DNA of 64,000 bases from Flavobacteriaceae bacterium (GTDB lineage Bacteria > Bacteroidota > Bacteroidia > Flavobacteriales > Flavobacteriaceae), in contig JAIXYI010000023.1 in assembly GCA_027490305.1 (NCBI GenBank), positions 37,712-101,711 of the forward strand. The letters are read 5' to 3'. The notes below the pieces were generated by a model. The model was not told the DNA's origin and made no database searches. It saw nothing but the letters and a program-made list of their open reading frames with translations. The translations under genes and the position numbers were made by a program. Shown in pieces: positions 26,593-35,300 of this stretch (position 1 is its first letter; every line of letters begins with the position of its first letter).

Positions 26593-28184
26593 CCGCCTCC
26601 GACATCCCATTCCTGGTTGATGTCCCAGTTGGAGCGTAGGATGATATCCTTCGGAAAATAAATTACCTCTTCAGGCTGCCGGTGTTCCATCCAACTGCCC
26701 GAATCCCATTCGCCATTACCATTGTGATCGTATATCAGGCGCATGGTGTAGGTCTCAGGGGTGAGTGAAAGGAAGTCGATTTCGGGTTTTGACGCGACCT
26801 CCCTTGCCAGTACTTTGCCCTTCGCGTCGGTCAGTTCGATTATAACTGGAAACGATTTGGCATTCTGCAATACGACTTTCATGTTTCCGTAATCCCCCAG
26901 GCGCCGAGTAGCCACTGTATAATCGAGCGTGTCGTTTTCATGTCCGTAAAAGTCCACCAAAGCGCCCGGCATCATATTGATTTTGTAACGCTGTTCTTCC
27001 TTCTTCTCAAAAACAACCGTAAGCTTTTGGTTGAAGACGTCATAGTCAGTCGTAAAAGGCACTGATGCCGAATCTTTGTCTCGTATGGTAATCTTGGTGT
27101 TGTCGAAAGCGGTCAAAGGCGTCGCGCTACGAAGCTGGAATTGTTCCCGGAACGAAAGAGTGCCTGCTTTCTCCGCCGTAAAGCCAATCGAATCTTTTTT
27201 CTGGTTCTTCAATTTGACCCAGAAGTCTTTTTCAAACGCATCTTTCTTAATAGAAACCTGCAACGAATCGACTTTAGGTGCTTTATACCAGATCTGCACC
27301 GAGTCTTTTTCCGGCATTCTCGTAACGATTGAAGGAACCGTTTCGGTACCATTTCGAACGGTATAAACAGCACCTCTCGGATCACCCTCAAAACCGCCTA
27401 ACATCCGGTTGCCTGATGCCTGCGACGGCCGCAGTCCCCGGAACGATCCGTTTTCTTTGAAAAGGCGCAGTTTGTATGGTTTGTCAGACGGCACCACCAC
27501 CGGTTCCGACGCGAAGGCAATCTTATCGCTCCGCGGGTCAAATTTATAGTTGTTCGATTTGTCCTTAAGCGCGATCAATTGGTAGCGGCCTTCCTTCAGA
27601 TTCTCCAGTTTAAAGACCACAGCACTGTCGAGCGTGCTGGTGACATAACGCGGTTTCTCCTTATAAATAGTCGAGTCGTTGAATGTCTCGTTCCATTCGT
27701 AGAGCATCACCGTTACGAAATTATCCGCTTTGCGCTCAAGTGCGTCGCTGATGCCGCCGTTAATTGCGAGTGAATCGATGTAAGGCCCGGTCGAGAAAAC
27801 ATACCGGAACTGCTGCAGCGGCACGCCTTCGTTGTTGTCTTGTATGCTTTGGCCGAAATTCAGGCTATAGGTCGTATTAGGGCGGAGTGTATCGCGGAAG
27901 CGCACCGTCAGGGTCTTTGACGGCAATAAAGGACGAACATCCGGTGTGTGTTCGAGCGGAGGCGAAACGACAAGTTGTTTGCTCACGTCTTTTAACTTGA
28001 CGTATTCGTCGAAGGTCAGACGGATTTCCTGTCCCTTGAAATCGGTCGAAAAGTTCTTCGGAAGGCTCACTTCCAGCGTGGGCGGCAGGCTATCTTTCGG
28101 CCCACCATCAATATTGCCGCGGCGCGCGCAGCCGGTCAGCACGAAAAGCAGTACGGCGAAGACAAAGAGGATTCGGTTTTTCAA
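26589..28184 (-). CDS. Ig-like domain lipoprotein
   Basis: A 531-residue lipoprotein with signal peptide and lipobox (VLTGC, acylated C19). The early part (about residues 36-135) has the pattern LTFDEYVKLKDVSKQLVVSPP and LRPNTTYSLNFG typical of bacterial SbsA-type Ig-like (Big_5) domains. The rest is beta-rich with no enzyme motif. It ends with a segment (LIYDHNGNGEWDSGSW) that resembles the calcium-binding tail of these proteins. Many Bacteroidota carry one such gene beside comF, as here. Location is probably the outer membrane; function unknown. The 3' end overlaps the omega-amidase by 4 bases. Confidence 0.85.
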   Translation of the reverse strand: MKNRILFVFAVLLFVLTGCARRGNIDGGPKDSLPPTLEVSLPKNFSTDFKGQEIRLTFDEYVKLKDVSKQLVVSPPLEHTPDVRPLLPSKTLTVRFRDTLRPNTTYSLNFGQSIQDNNEGVPLQQFRYVFSTGPYIDSLAINGGISDALERKADNFVTVMLYEWNETFNDSTIYKEKPRYVTSTLDSAVVFKLENLKEGRYQLIALKDKSNNYKFDPRSDKIAFASEPVVVPSDKPYKLRLFKENGSFRGLRPSQASGNRMLGGFEGDPRGAVYTVRNGTETVPSIVTRMPEKDSVQIWYKAPKVDSLQVSIKKDAFEKDFWVKLKNQKKDSIGFTAEKAGTLSFREQFQLRSATPLTAFDNTKITIRDKDSASVPFTTDYDVFNQKLTVVFEKKEEQRYKINMMPGALVDFYGHENDTLDYTVATRRLGDYGNMKVVLQNAKSFPVIIELTDAKGKVLAREVASKPEIDFLSLTPETYTMRLIYDHNGNGEWDSGSWMEHRQPEEVIYFPKDIILRSNWDINQEWDVGGG

Positions 28185-28265
28185 CTCACGGTCATTGGTA
28201 GCACAAAATAACGATTATATTTTGTCGGGTGGAAATTTTTAGGAAAGTGTTATCGATGCTACACC

Positions 28266-28958
28266 TCATTTGTACGTCATAGCCATCGTAACGATACTGA
28301 GCCGCGCGCCAGGAATACGTAACAGGGCCTTTCCGCAGCTTTCGAGAGTGGCGCCCGTGGTCAGCACGTCGTCGACCAACAGGAAATGCCGCCCGTGGTG
28401 CGACGCGTCGAATTGCACGTCAAATCCTTTGTCTTCGGTAGCGATGCGTTCAAAGAAGGACTTTTTCGACTGCGATTTCGACTGTACGCTTTTAACGAGG
28501 AGGGACGTATCACACGGAACCTCCAGATAACCCGCCAAGGTCTTGGCAAACGACGTCACCTGATTGTAGCCTCTTTTCCGTTGTTTCTTCGGATGCATTG
28601 GAACAGGGACGATTGCGTCGATGTTGGAGGGAAGTCCGGCTTCCTGCAACCCCAGGCCTGTCCAATGCCCCAGTGCTGTACCGATGTCTTCCCTTCCCTT
28701 ATATTTTAGCTTATGGATCAGCCGTTGCACGCGCCCGTGCCGGTGGTAATACAACAGGCAGGAGACGTGCTCAACCGGCAGCCGTCCATAAAAAGCGCGA
28801 AAAGCTTCGTTTTCGGGATGTAAATGCTGTTGCGTAAACGGCAGTTCATGCCGGCATTCGGTGCAGATGAGGATTTCGCCCGTTTGCAGCAATCCGTCAC
28901 AGGCCGCGCAGGTATCGGGATAGAAAAGGGAGAGGAAGTCGTGGAGCCATTTTTTCAT
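28266..28958 (-). CDS. comF: ComF family protein (phosphoribosyltransferase-like)
   Basis: A 230-residue protein with an N-terminal four-cysteine zinc motif (C17, C20, C32, C35 in CAACDG and CTECRHE) and a C-terminal type I phosphoribosyltransferase fold with the PRPP loop FLLVDDVLTTGAT. ComF proteins are required for natural transformation in several bacteria. Near the middle is VPVPMHPKKQRKRGYNQV, a family hallmark. It is the usual neighbour of the Ig-like lipoprotein gene in Bacteroidota. Confidence 0.92.
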   Translation of the reverse strand: MKKWLHDFLSLFYPDTCAACDGLLQTGEILICTECRHELPFTQQHLHPENEAFRAFYGRLPVEHVSCLLYYHRHGRVQRLIHKLKYKGREDIGTALGHWTGLGLQEAGLPSNIDAIVPVPMHPKKQRKRGYNQVTSFAKTLAGYLEVPCDTSLLVKSVQSKSQSKKSFFERIATEDKGFDVQFDASHHGRHFLLVDDVLTTGATLESCGKALLRIPGARLSIVTMAMTYK

Positions 28959-28990
28959 GGGGGCAAGGTAGGCGGAACGTTTTGGACGAT

Positions 28991-29021
28991 TTTACGGTTT
29001 TTCCGCACTTTTTTCGACAAA
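28991..29021 (-). repeat. Repeat family A copy (CGG-N5-CCG with A-rich arm)
   Basis: Read on the minus strand: an A6 arm, then GTGCGG AAAAA CCGTA. It matches the core of the copies at 32212-32240 and 61865-61895, though the TTTAA start of the arm is degraded. Confidence 0.45.
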
Positions 29022-29096
29022 TCCTGATGTGTTAGGACACGATTAAATTGCTGACGAAAGCAGAAAGGTGAATAGAAAGTAGAAGAAAATACAAAA

Positions 29097-29131
29097 ACAC
29101 GTGTGTTTAAATAAATATTTACACGTGTAAA
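29097..29131. promoter_or_regulatory. Twin palindromes: candidate operators of the PIN module
   Basis: ACACGTGT at 29097-29104 and the perfect 14-bp palindrome TTTACACGTGTAAA at 29118-29131 share the same core, with centres 24 bp apart. The second lies where the -33 box of the TATATTTG promoter (29145-29152) would be, so a bound antitoxin complex would block transcription. Confidence 0.6.
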
Positions 29132-29144
29132 AAACAAATATATT

Positions 29145-29152
29145 TATATTTG
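29145..29152 (+). promoter_or_regulatory. TATATTTG promoter element, PIN module
   Basis: TAnnTTTG match, 28 bases before the antitoxin ATG and 13 bases after the large palindrome. Confidence 0.6.
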
Positions 29153-29180
29153 CGTCTGATAATTTTAAAGATTCAATACC

Positions 29181-29429
29181 ATGAATACAAAGTTAACCTT
29201 GACAATAGAGCAAAGCGTGATTCAAAAAGCAAAAAGATATGCAAAAGATAAAGAGCGCAGCTTGTCCAGCTTAATTGAAAATTATTTGAGAGCGTTGACA
29301 AACGAAAATAATACTGGGGAAATAGAATTAACTCCAATTGTAAAATCCCTAAAAGGTTCATTTACAGCCCCAAAAGACTTTGACTACAAAAAGGAATTAT
29401 CTAAACGTCTGTCAGAAAAGTATCTATAA
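29181..29429 (+). CDS. DUF6364-type antitoxin
   Basis: An 82-residue protein with the ribbon-helix-helix-like start MNTKLTLTIEQSVIQKAKRY followed by KDKERSLSSLIENYLRAL, as in DUF6364 antitoxins. The acidic-basic C-terminal tail (FDYKKELSKRLSEKYL) would bind the toxin. The PIN-domain gene follows after three bases. The region is AT-rich compared with both sides, which suggests transfer. The paired palindromes upstream are probable binding sites. Confidence 0.85.
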   Translation: MNTKLTLTIEQSVIQKAKRYAKDKERSLSSLIENYLRALTNENNTGEIELTPIVKSLKGSFTAPKDFDYKKELSKRLSEKYL

Positions 29430-29432
29430 CCA

Positions 29433-29858
29433 ATGACAAGGGTATTAATTGACACAGATATAATTTTAGATTTCTTTTTTGACCGGGAACCATTTGCAGA
29501 AAATGCTGCTAAAATATTATCGCTGTGCGAATCAGAAGAAATAAAAGGTTTTGTAACACCCGTAATAATAAGCAATGTTTACTATTTGCTTAGACAAACA
29601 GCGAAGCACGAAAAAGTAATTGAAAAACTAAAATTATTGGTTTCAATTACGGGAGTTTTGGTAACAGATAAAGATGTGATAGTACGGGCACTGAACTCAG
29701 AATTTAAGGACTTTGAAGATGCTTTGCAAAACTACTCTGCAGAATCGGATCAGGAAATAGACCTGATTTTGACCAGAAATACGAAAGATTTTAAAAATAG
29801 CTTACTGGCCGTAATGACACCAGATAGCTATATAAAAATTAAAGGTGCCAGCCACTAA
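29433..29858 (+). CDS. PIN domain toxin (VapC-like ribonuclease)
   Basis: A 141-residue PIN domain. The acidic metal site is visible: the first Asp cluster in LIDTDIILDF (D7, D9), the mid Glu/Asp in DFEDALQNYSA and the late Asp in ILTRNTKDF. Spacing from the antitoxin stop is three bases. Members of this family are predicted to cleave RNA and to be neutralised by their partner. AT-rich composition marks the module as likely acquired. RNA target unknown. Confidence 0.9.
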   Translation: MTRVLIDTDIILDFFFDREPFAENAAKILSLCESEEIKGFVTPVIISNVYYLLRQTAKHEKVIEKLKLLVSITGVLVTDKDVIVRALNSEFKDFEDALQNYSAESDQEIDLILTRNTKDFKNSLLAVMTPDSYIKIKGASH

Positions 29859-29981
29859 CGACGAATATTTGCAACAATTTGATTTTAAACGATTTATGCT
29901 TGTTTTCCATGCGGAATTTCTAACTTTTGCAGCGCGTACGCGGCCCGCTTTTCTGCCACTGTCAGGTAGCCGCTAAGCACC

Positions 29982-30410
29982 ATGCCAATAAAGAAATCGT
30001 TATTTCGCCTATTCATTTCGTTTGCGTTTTTTCAAATGAGCGCACAGGAGCCGGTTTATTTATCCGTCCGGGATGCGTTTCAGTATTCCGTTGACGAAAG
30101 CGAAGGCATCTATCAGTTTCAGTTAAAAGTTCAGCCTGTGGGCGAGGCCTATTTCGATTCCTATGATTTCATGGTGATGACGGGAGGTGCTTCCTGGGAA
30201 AGCGCCAGTGAGCCATTGGGTAAAATAGCCGTGCTGGACGTAAGCGACCTGAAAAAAAGAGCATCCTGTGAACTGCATACGCTATTGAGCGACCACCCCG
30301 TGTGGTTCGTAGATGTCAGGGCAGGCAAGAAATGGAGAGCCGTATGCAACGGTACCGTGCGCAATAGAGAGATGGTGACACACTTTCGAAAGAAGCCTCA
30401 AAAATCCTAG
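29982..30410 (+). CDS. Small exported hypothetical protein
   Basis: A 142-residue protein with a signal peptide (about residues 1-21, MPIKKSLFRLFISFAFFQ then MSAQ) and no recognised domain. The mature part contains VSVRDAFQYSVDE-like and FDSYDFMVMTGGASWE segments, and two Cys residues in the second half (ASCELHT and RAVCNGTV) that could form a disulfide. It is basic at the C-terminus. A single gene with no close partner; its stop is 71 bases before glyS. Function unknown. Confidence 0.6.
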   Translation: MPIKKSLFRLFISFAFFQMSAQEPVYLSVRDAFQYSVDESEGIYQFQLKVQPVGEAYFDSYDFMVMTGGASWESASEPLGKIAVLDVSDLKKRASCELHTLLSDHPVWFVDVRAGKKWRAVCNGTVRNREMVTHFRKKPQKS

Positions 30411-30466
30411 AAGGCTAGCGTGAAGACCTCTGACAAAAGTCTTGGAGTGAATTCAATACGTTTGTC

Positions 30467-30474
30467 TATTTTTG
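30467..30474 (+). promoter_or_regulatory. TATTTTTG promoter element, glyS
   Basis: TAnnTTTG match only 7 bases before the glyS ATG at 30482, so the transcript is leaderless or nearly so. Confidence 0.6.
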
Positions 30475-30481
30475 CACCACT

Positions 30482-32029
30482 ATGGCAAAACAAGACGATA
30501 TTTTCAAAAACGTCGTATCACATGCGAAGGAATACGGGTTTATCTTCCCGTCGAGCGAGGTATACGACGGACTCAGCGCCGTGTATGATTACGGACAAAA
30601 CGGAGTCGAACTGAAGAACAACATCCGGCAGTATTGGTGGAAAGCGATGGTGCAGATGCACGACAACATCGTAGGCCTCGATGCGGCTATCCTGATGCAC
30701 CCGACGACATGGAAAGCATCCGGGCACGTAGATGCCTTCAACGATCCGCTTATCGATAATAAAGACTCCAAAAAACGCTACCGTGCTGATGTCCTTATCG
30801 AAGACTACGCCGAGAAGCTCAACCAGAAGGCGGAAAAGGAAATCGAGAAGGCCGCTGCCCGTTTTGGTGATGCGTTCGATCGCGAACAATTCATAACGAC
30901 GAACGCGCGCGTGGTCGAGTACCTTTCCAAAAAGAAAGAAATCCTCGAGCGGATGGCAAAATCACTCGATTCAGGTGACCTCGAAGATGTGAAAAAACTG
31001 ATTGAGGAACTCGAAATAGCCGATCCGGAAACGGGCTCGCGCAACTGGACGGAAGTGCGGCAGTTCAACCTCATGTTCGGAACAAAACTGGGCGCATCGG
31101 CTGAAAACGCCATGGATTTGTACCTGCGTCCTGAAACGGCCCAGGGTATCTTCGTGAATTTCCTGAACGTGCAGAAATCCGGGCGGATGAAGATTCCGTT
31201 TGGTATCGCCCAAACCGGGAAAGCCTTCCGGAACGAGATCGTAGCACGCCAGTTCATATTCCGTATGCGCGAATTCGAGCAGATGGAGATGCAGTTCTTC
31301 GTCAAACCAGGCGAAGAAATGAAGTGGTACGAATACTGGAAGGAGACGCGCCTGAAGTGGCACCAATCGCTCGGACTTGGAAACGAGAACTATCGCTTCC
31401 ACGACCACGAAAAGCTGGCGCATTACGCCAATGCCGCAGCCGACATCGAATTCAATTTCCCATTTGGCTTTAAGGAACTCGAAGGCATCCACTCACGCAC
31501 CGATTTTGACCTGGGCGCGCACGAGAAGTTTTCGGGTAAGAAAATGCAATATTTCGACGCCGAAGAGAATAAGAACTACACGCCGTATGTGGTGGAAACG
31601 TCGGTTGGTCTCGACCGGATGTTCCTCGCGGTATTTGCTACCTCCCTGCGTGAAGAAACCCTCGAAGACGGTTCTACCCGCACCGTACTTTCGCTTCCGG
31701 CTGTATTGGCACCGACCAAAGCCGCGGTGCTTCCGCTTATCAAAAGGGATGGTTTACCGGAGTTATCGCGCGAAATCATGGAAGATCTCAAATGGGATTT
31801 CACGGTTACGTATGATGAAAAGGATGCCGTCGGTCGCCGCTATCGTCGTCAGGACGCGCTGGGAACGCCGTTCTGTATCACAGTCGACCATCAGTCACTC
31901 GAAGACCGCACCGTCACCATCCGCCATCGCGACACCATGAAACAAGACCGCGTGGCAATTTCAGATCTTCGTGGGATAATTGAGAAAGAAGTATCGATGA
32001 AGACGTGGTTGTTGAAGACCAAGGCTTAA
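30482..32029 (+). CDS. glyS: Glycine--tRNA ligase (alpha2 type)
   Basis: A 515-residue class II synthetase that charges tRNA-Gly. The N-terminal half opens FIFPSSEVYDGLSAVYDYG. Class II motif 2 is around FRNEIVARQFIFRMREFEQMEM and motif 3 near ETSVGLDRMFLAVF. The C-terminal anticodon-binding domain (about 405-515) contains VLAPTKAAVLPL and DALGTPFCITVDHQS. The alpha2 dimer type, not the tetrameric bacterial type, is usual in Bacteroidota. Monocistronic, with a terminator downstream. Confidence 0.95.
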   Translation: MAKQDDIFKNVVSHAKEYGFIFPSSEVYDGLSAVYDYGQNGVELKNNIRQYWWKAMVQMHDNIVGLDAAILMHPTTWKASGHVDAFNDPLIDNKDSKKRYRADVLIEDYAEKLNQKAEKEIEKAAARFGDAFDREQFITTNARVVEYLSKKKEILERMAKSLDSGDLEDVKKLIEELEIADPETGSRNWTEVRQFNLMFGTKLGASAENAMDLYLRPETAQGIFVNFLNVQKSGRMKIPFGIAQTGKAFRNEIVARQFIFRMREFEQMEMQFFVKPGEEMKWYEYWKETRLKWHQSLGLGNENYRFHDHEKLAHYANAAADIEFNFPFGFKELEGIHSRTDFDLGAHEKFSGKKMQYFDAEENKNYTPYVVETSVGLDRMFLAVFATSLREETLEDGSTRTVLSLPAVLAPTKAAVLPLIKRDGLPELSREIMEDLKWDFTVTYDEKDAVGRRYRRQDALGTPFCITVDHQSLEDRTVTIRHRDTMKQDRVAISDLRGIIEKEVSMKTWLLKTKA

Positions 32030-32051
32030 GACACCCTTACTATAGTAAAAG

Positions 32052-32078
32052 AAAACCTCCTGAGAAGGAGGTTTTTTT
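32052..32078 (+). terminator. Rho-independent terminator after glyS
   Basis: Perfect 10-bp stem AAAACCTCCT / AGGAGGTTTT with GAGA loop (32052-32061 with 32066-32075) and a T run. Confidence 0.92.
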
Positions 32079-32211
32079 GTTTGTGTTTTGATGGATGTGT
32101 TAGCCGTTTGGATGTCCCTGACCAGGGTGAAAGTCTGTTCTATTTAAGGAGAAGGTTATGCCAGCCCTGAAACTACAGGGCTTGCTACTACAAGATTACG
32201 CGAAGAAAAAG

Positions 32212-32240
32212 TTTAACAAAAAATACGGTTTTTCCGTATC
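32212..32240 (+). repeat. Repeat family A copy, left arm of an inverted pair
   Basis: TTTAACAAAAAA, then TACGG TTTTT CCGTA. A 5-bp perfect stem with a T5 loop. Copies with the same arm occur at 32317-32345 and 35955-35985, and related ones at 28991-29021 and 61865-61895. Confidence 0.65.
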
Positions 32241-32316
32241 AGCTTGTCGTGTGGGTTTCGTAAGGGACGCATGCGCCCCTCCCCTAATGCAATCTCGGGT
32301 TTTCCGGCGAGACTGT

Positions 32317-32345
32317 TTTACGGGAAAACCGCACCTTTTGTTAAA
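32317..32345 (-). repeat. Repeat family A copy, right arm of an inverted pair
   Basis: On the minus strand TTTAACAAAA, then GGTGCGG TTTTC CCGTA. It faces the copy at 32212, about 134 bp end to end, which resembles terminal inverted repeats of a miniature element. Confidence 0.65.
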
Positions 32346-32387
32346 TGTTTACGGGCACAATACCTATTCGTAGTAGGATTCAAAATC

Positions 32388-35300
32388 TCAGGGCTTCAGG
32401 TAAAGACGGAATCCATCATACAACTCCAGCAATCCGTTTGACTTCCCGTCGTCTGTAAAGAACTTCTCCCATGTGCTCAACGGTTCCCAGATGCACGACC
32501 CCTTGGCATGCGGTCCGCCTGCCTCAAAAGCGATTTTATTCACCTCTTCCTTGAGCGCGGAGTATTCCACCACAATCACATCTTTGTCGTACCGGCGCGT
32601 GAGGTCAATGATGTTGTCTTCCAAATCGGCCAGCGTGCCGTGCCATTTCGGATAATAGGAAAGGCCAATAACGTCAAAATGGGCCTTCCGTTTCAACATC
32701 GCGTCGACGAACTGGACCGTTTCGGTGTTTTGCCCTCCCAACGCCACATGCAGCATGATCGGAATCGTAGGGTCGACCGATTTTACTGCTGCGGTTCCAG
32801 CCTTGAAGAGCTGCGCCATCTGATCGGGTTCGCTGACATTTCCTTCCGGCCAAACGAGTCCGTGGTTGATTTCATTGCCTACCTGCACCATATCTGGGGT
32901 GGTGCCCTGCTTTTGCAGTTCCAGCATCACCATTCGGGTATAGTCGTAGAGCGCTTTTTTCAGATCGGGAAACGACAATCCGTCCCATGCTTTTGGTTTG
33001 TATTGCTTGCCCGGATCGGCCCAGTAATCGCTGTAATGGAAGTCGAGCAACAACTTCATCCCGGCGGCCTTTACCCGCTTGGCCATCGCCTTGGTGTGGG
33101 CGAGATCACAGAAACCGTCGCCAGGCGAATAGCCTTTTTCGTTTTCCGGATGATGGAAAATCCGCAGGCGGACGTAGTTCAATCCGTGGTCTTTAAGGAT
33201 TTCAATGGCGTCTTTCTGCACGCCTTTATCCGAGAATTTCATCCCCTTGGCTTCCAGTTCCGGGAGGAAGGAAATGTCGGCACCGAGCATTTTGCTGACC
33301 GCTCGTGGTTTCGCGGCTTCACCTTTAAGGTCATACGATGCATCGTGGGTCACGACGGACGACTTCGACGGAAGTACCGTTATGATGTCCGTTCCCCCGC
33401 TGTAAAGTCCGGCCGCCTTTGCCTCGAATTGCAACATCGACGCGCTGGTACCCGCCTGCACGATTACCTGACAATGCCCATTGAACAGCGCGCGTTGCCA
33501 GGAACCGTCGGCGCACACGTCGGGTTCGTGGCTGCTCGGATCGCCATTTCCTACCCCAATGATCTTCCCGTCGCCCTTTAGGTAAAAACGAACGAGGTTA
33601 TCGGCATCGGGCACTTCACGGCCTTCGCGGTCAACAGCAGAAATGTTGAGGATGGCTATGTCTTTGCCATCCGCCGCCATGGTCGTGCGATAGGGTGTCA
33701 CGACAATTTCCGCCGCCGGGCCTGTCGTTTCTACTTTCGCTTTGAGTTTCTTTCCTTTTTTGAACGCAATGGCTTCAAGTTTGCCGGGTTCGTACGGAAC
33801 GGTCCAGTTCAGGTGACCGTTTCGTGGCATGTCTTTCTTGCCCAGGCTTTTCCCGTTTAGGAACAATTCGACATCATCGGCATTCGAATTCACCCATACC
33901 TCGACGTTTTGAGCGGGCGTTCCGTCCCATTTGCGTTGTTTGTCGGGCCAGTTCCAGTGCGGACTGATGTGCAACACATCTTTATCCGTCCACCAGCTTT
34001 GGTAGTAATAGTAAATGTTTTTAGGGAAGCCACACACGTCCAGGATCCCGAAGTGTGAATTGACATTCGGCCATTGGTAGGGCGTCGGTTCACCGCGGTA
34101 ATCAATTCCCGTCCAGATGAATCCACCCAGCCAATAGTCGTTTTCCGCTGCCAGTTTCCACCACTCTTCTGCCCGGCTGGCCCACCACGGAGCCGTAATG
34201 TCCTGATCGGGAACGTATGCCCTGATTGGATCTTTCTCGTAGATACCCCGAGTCGTCACCGTACTGCCCATTTCGGTTCCGATGATGGGTTGGTTCGGAT
34301 GGTCGTTGTGATACGCCGCCACATCGAACTGTCGGTAGTTGAACCCCCGCACGGGGATGACTTCGTTTACCCCTTTGAACACATTCGGAAGGTCAGCGGC
34401 ATAAGTGCTCGTACGGGTGGGGTCGAGTTCACGTTGTTTGGCCAACAGGGTCAATGCGATTTTCCGGCCATTTTCCGTCGCCTGTATCAGTTGCTCTTCG
34501 TTGCCGATACTCCATAGGAAAACCGAAGGATGGTTGCGGTCGCGCTTTACCAAACGGGAGAACTGGTCGAGGTATTCGGCTCCGGAGTTCAACAAACGCT
34601 GTTCATCGAGTACCAACATACCGAGGCTATCGCAAGCCTCAAGCAGTTCGGGCGCCGGGGCATTATGGCTCATTCGCCAGGCATTCACGCCCATACTCTT
34701 CATAAGGTTGACGCGGTAATAGTGGAGGTGATCCGGAAGTGCAGCGCCTACGCCCGCATGGTCTTGGTGGTTGTTGACCCCTTTGATTTTGATTTTTTTC
34801 CCGTTGAGGAATACACCTTTGGCGGTGATATCGATCGTGCGGAACCCAAAGGTGGTGGTGCGGGAGTCGATGAGTTTCCCTTTTTGGCGTACCTCCGCGA
34901 CAACACGGTAGAGATACGGATCGTCAAGCGACCACAGCCGCGGATTGGAAACCGAAACGACCTGTTTTACCAAACGCGTCTCGTTCGTTTTCAGTGAGGT
35001 GGAGGTAGGGGAGGAGGTAGCTACAACCTTGCCCGTCCGGTCTTTTATATAATAGGATAGGGAGACGTCCGCGGCAGAAAGTCCGCTGTTTCGGACGGAT
35101 GTTTCGAGTGTCAGAGAGGCTTTTTTGGCTGTCGTAACGGCGTGTGCGAACAAGCCGTCATGCGGGATGTGGACATCCTGATATTGGTTGAGCCATACAT
35201 GACGGTAGATACCCGCGCCTTCGTAGAACCATCCTTCGTATTGCGTCGCATCGACCCGGACGGTGATGACGTTCTCCTTATCGAACCACACAAAATCGGT

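Larger units (their letters stand above)
32079..32387. other. Hairpin-rich intergenic region, no supported gene
   Basis: No convincing coding frame. It contains CCCTG-AC-CAGGG (32116-32127), AGCCCTG-AAACTA-CAGGGCT (32163-32182), two oppositely oriented repeat-family-A copies (32212-32240 and 32317-32345), a near-palindrome around GACGCATGCGCC, and a TCTCG/CGAGA hairpin near 32292-32313. It may be a MITE-like remnant or an RNA; it is downstream of both flanking convergent genes. Confidence 0.6.

Noticed and set aside
32158..32373. 71-codon plus-strand frame after glyS
   Set aside because: It crosses two repeat arms and hairpins, has no promoter and an implausible composition.
32508..33581. 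Long plus-strand frame inside the GH2-GH53 gene
   Set aside because: Shadow of GC-rich coding sequence on the opposite strand; composition is not protein-like.
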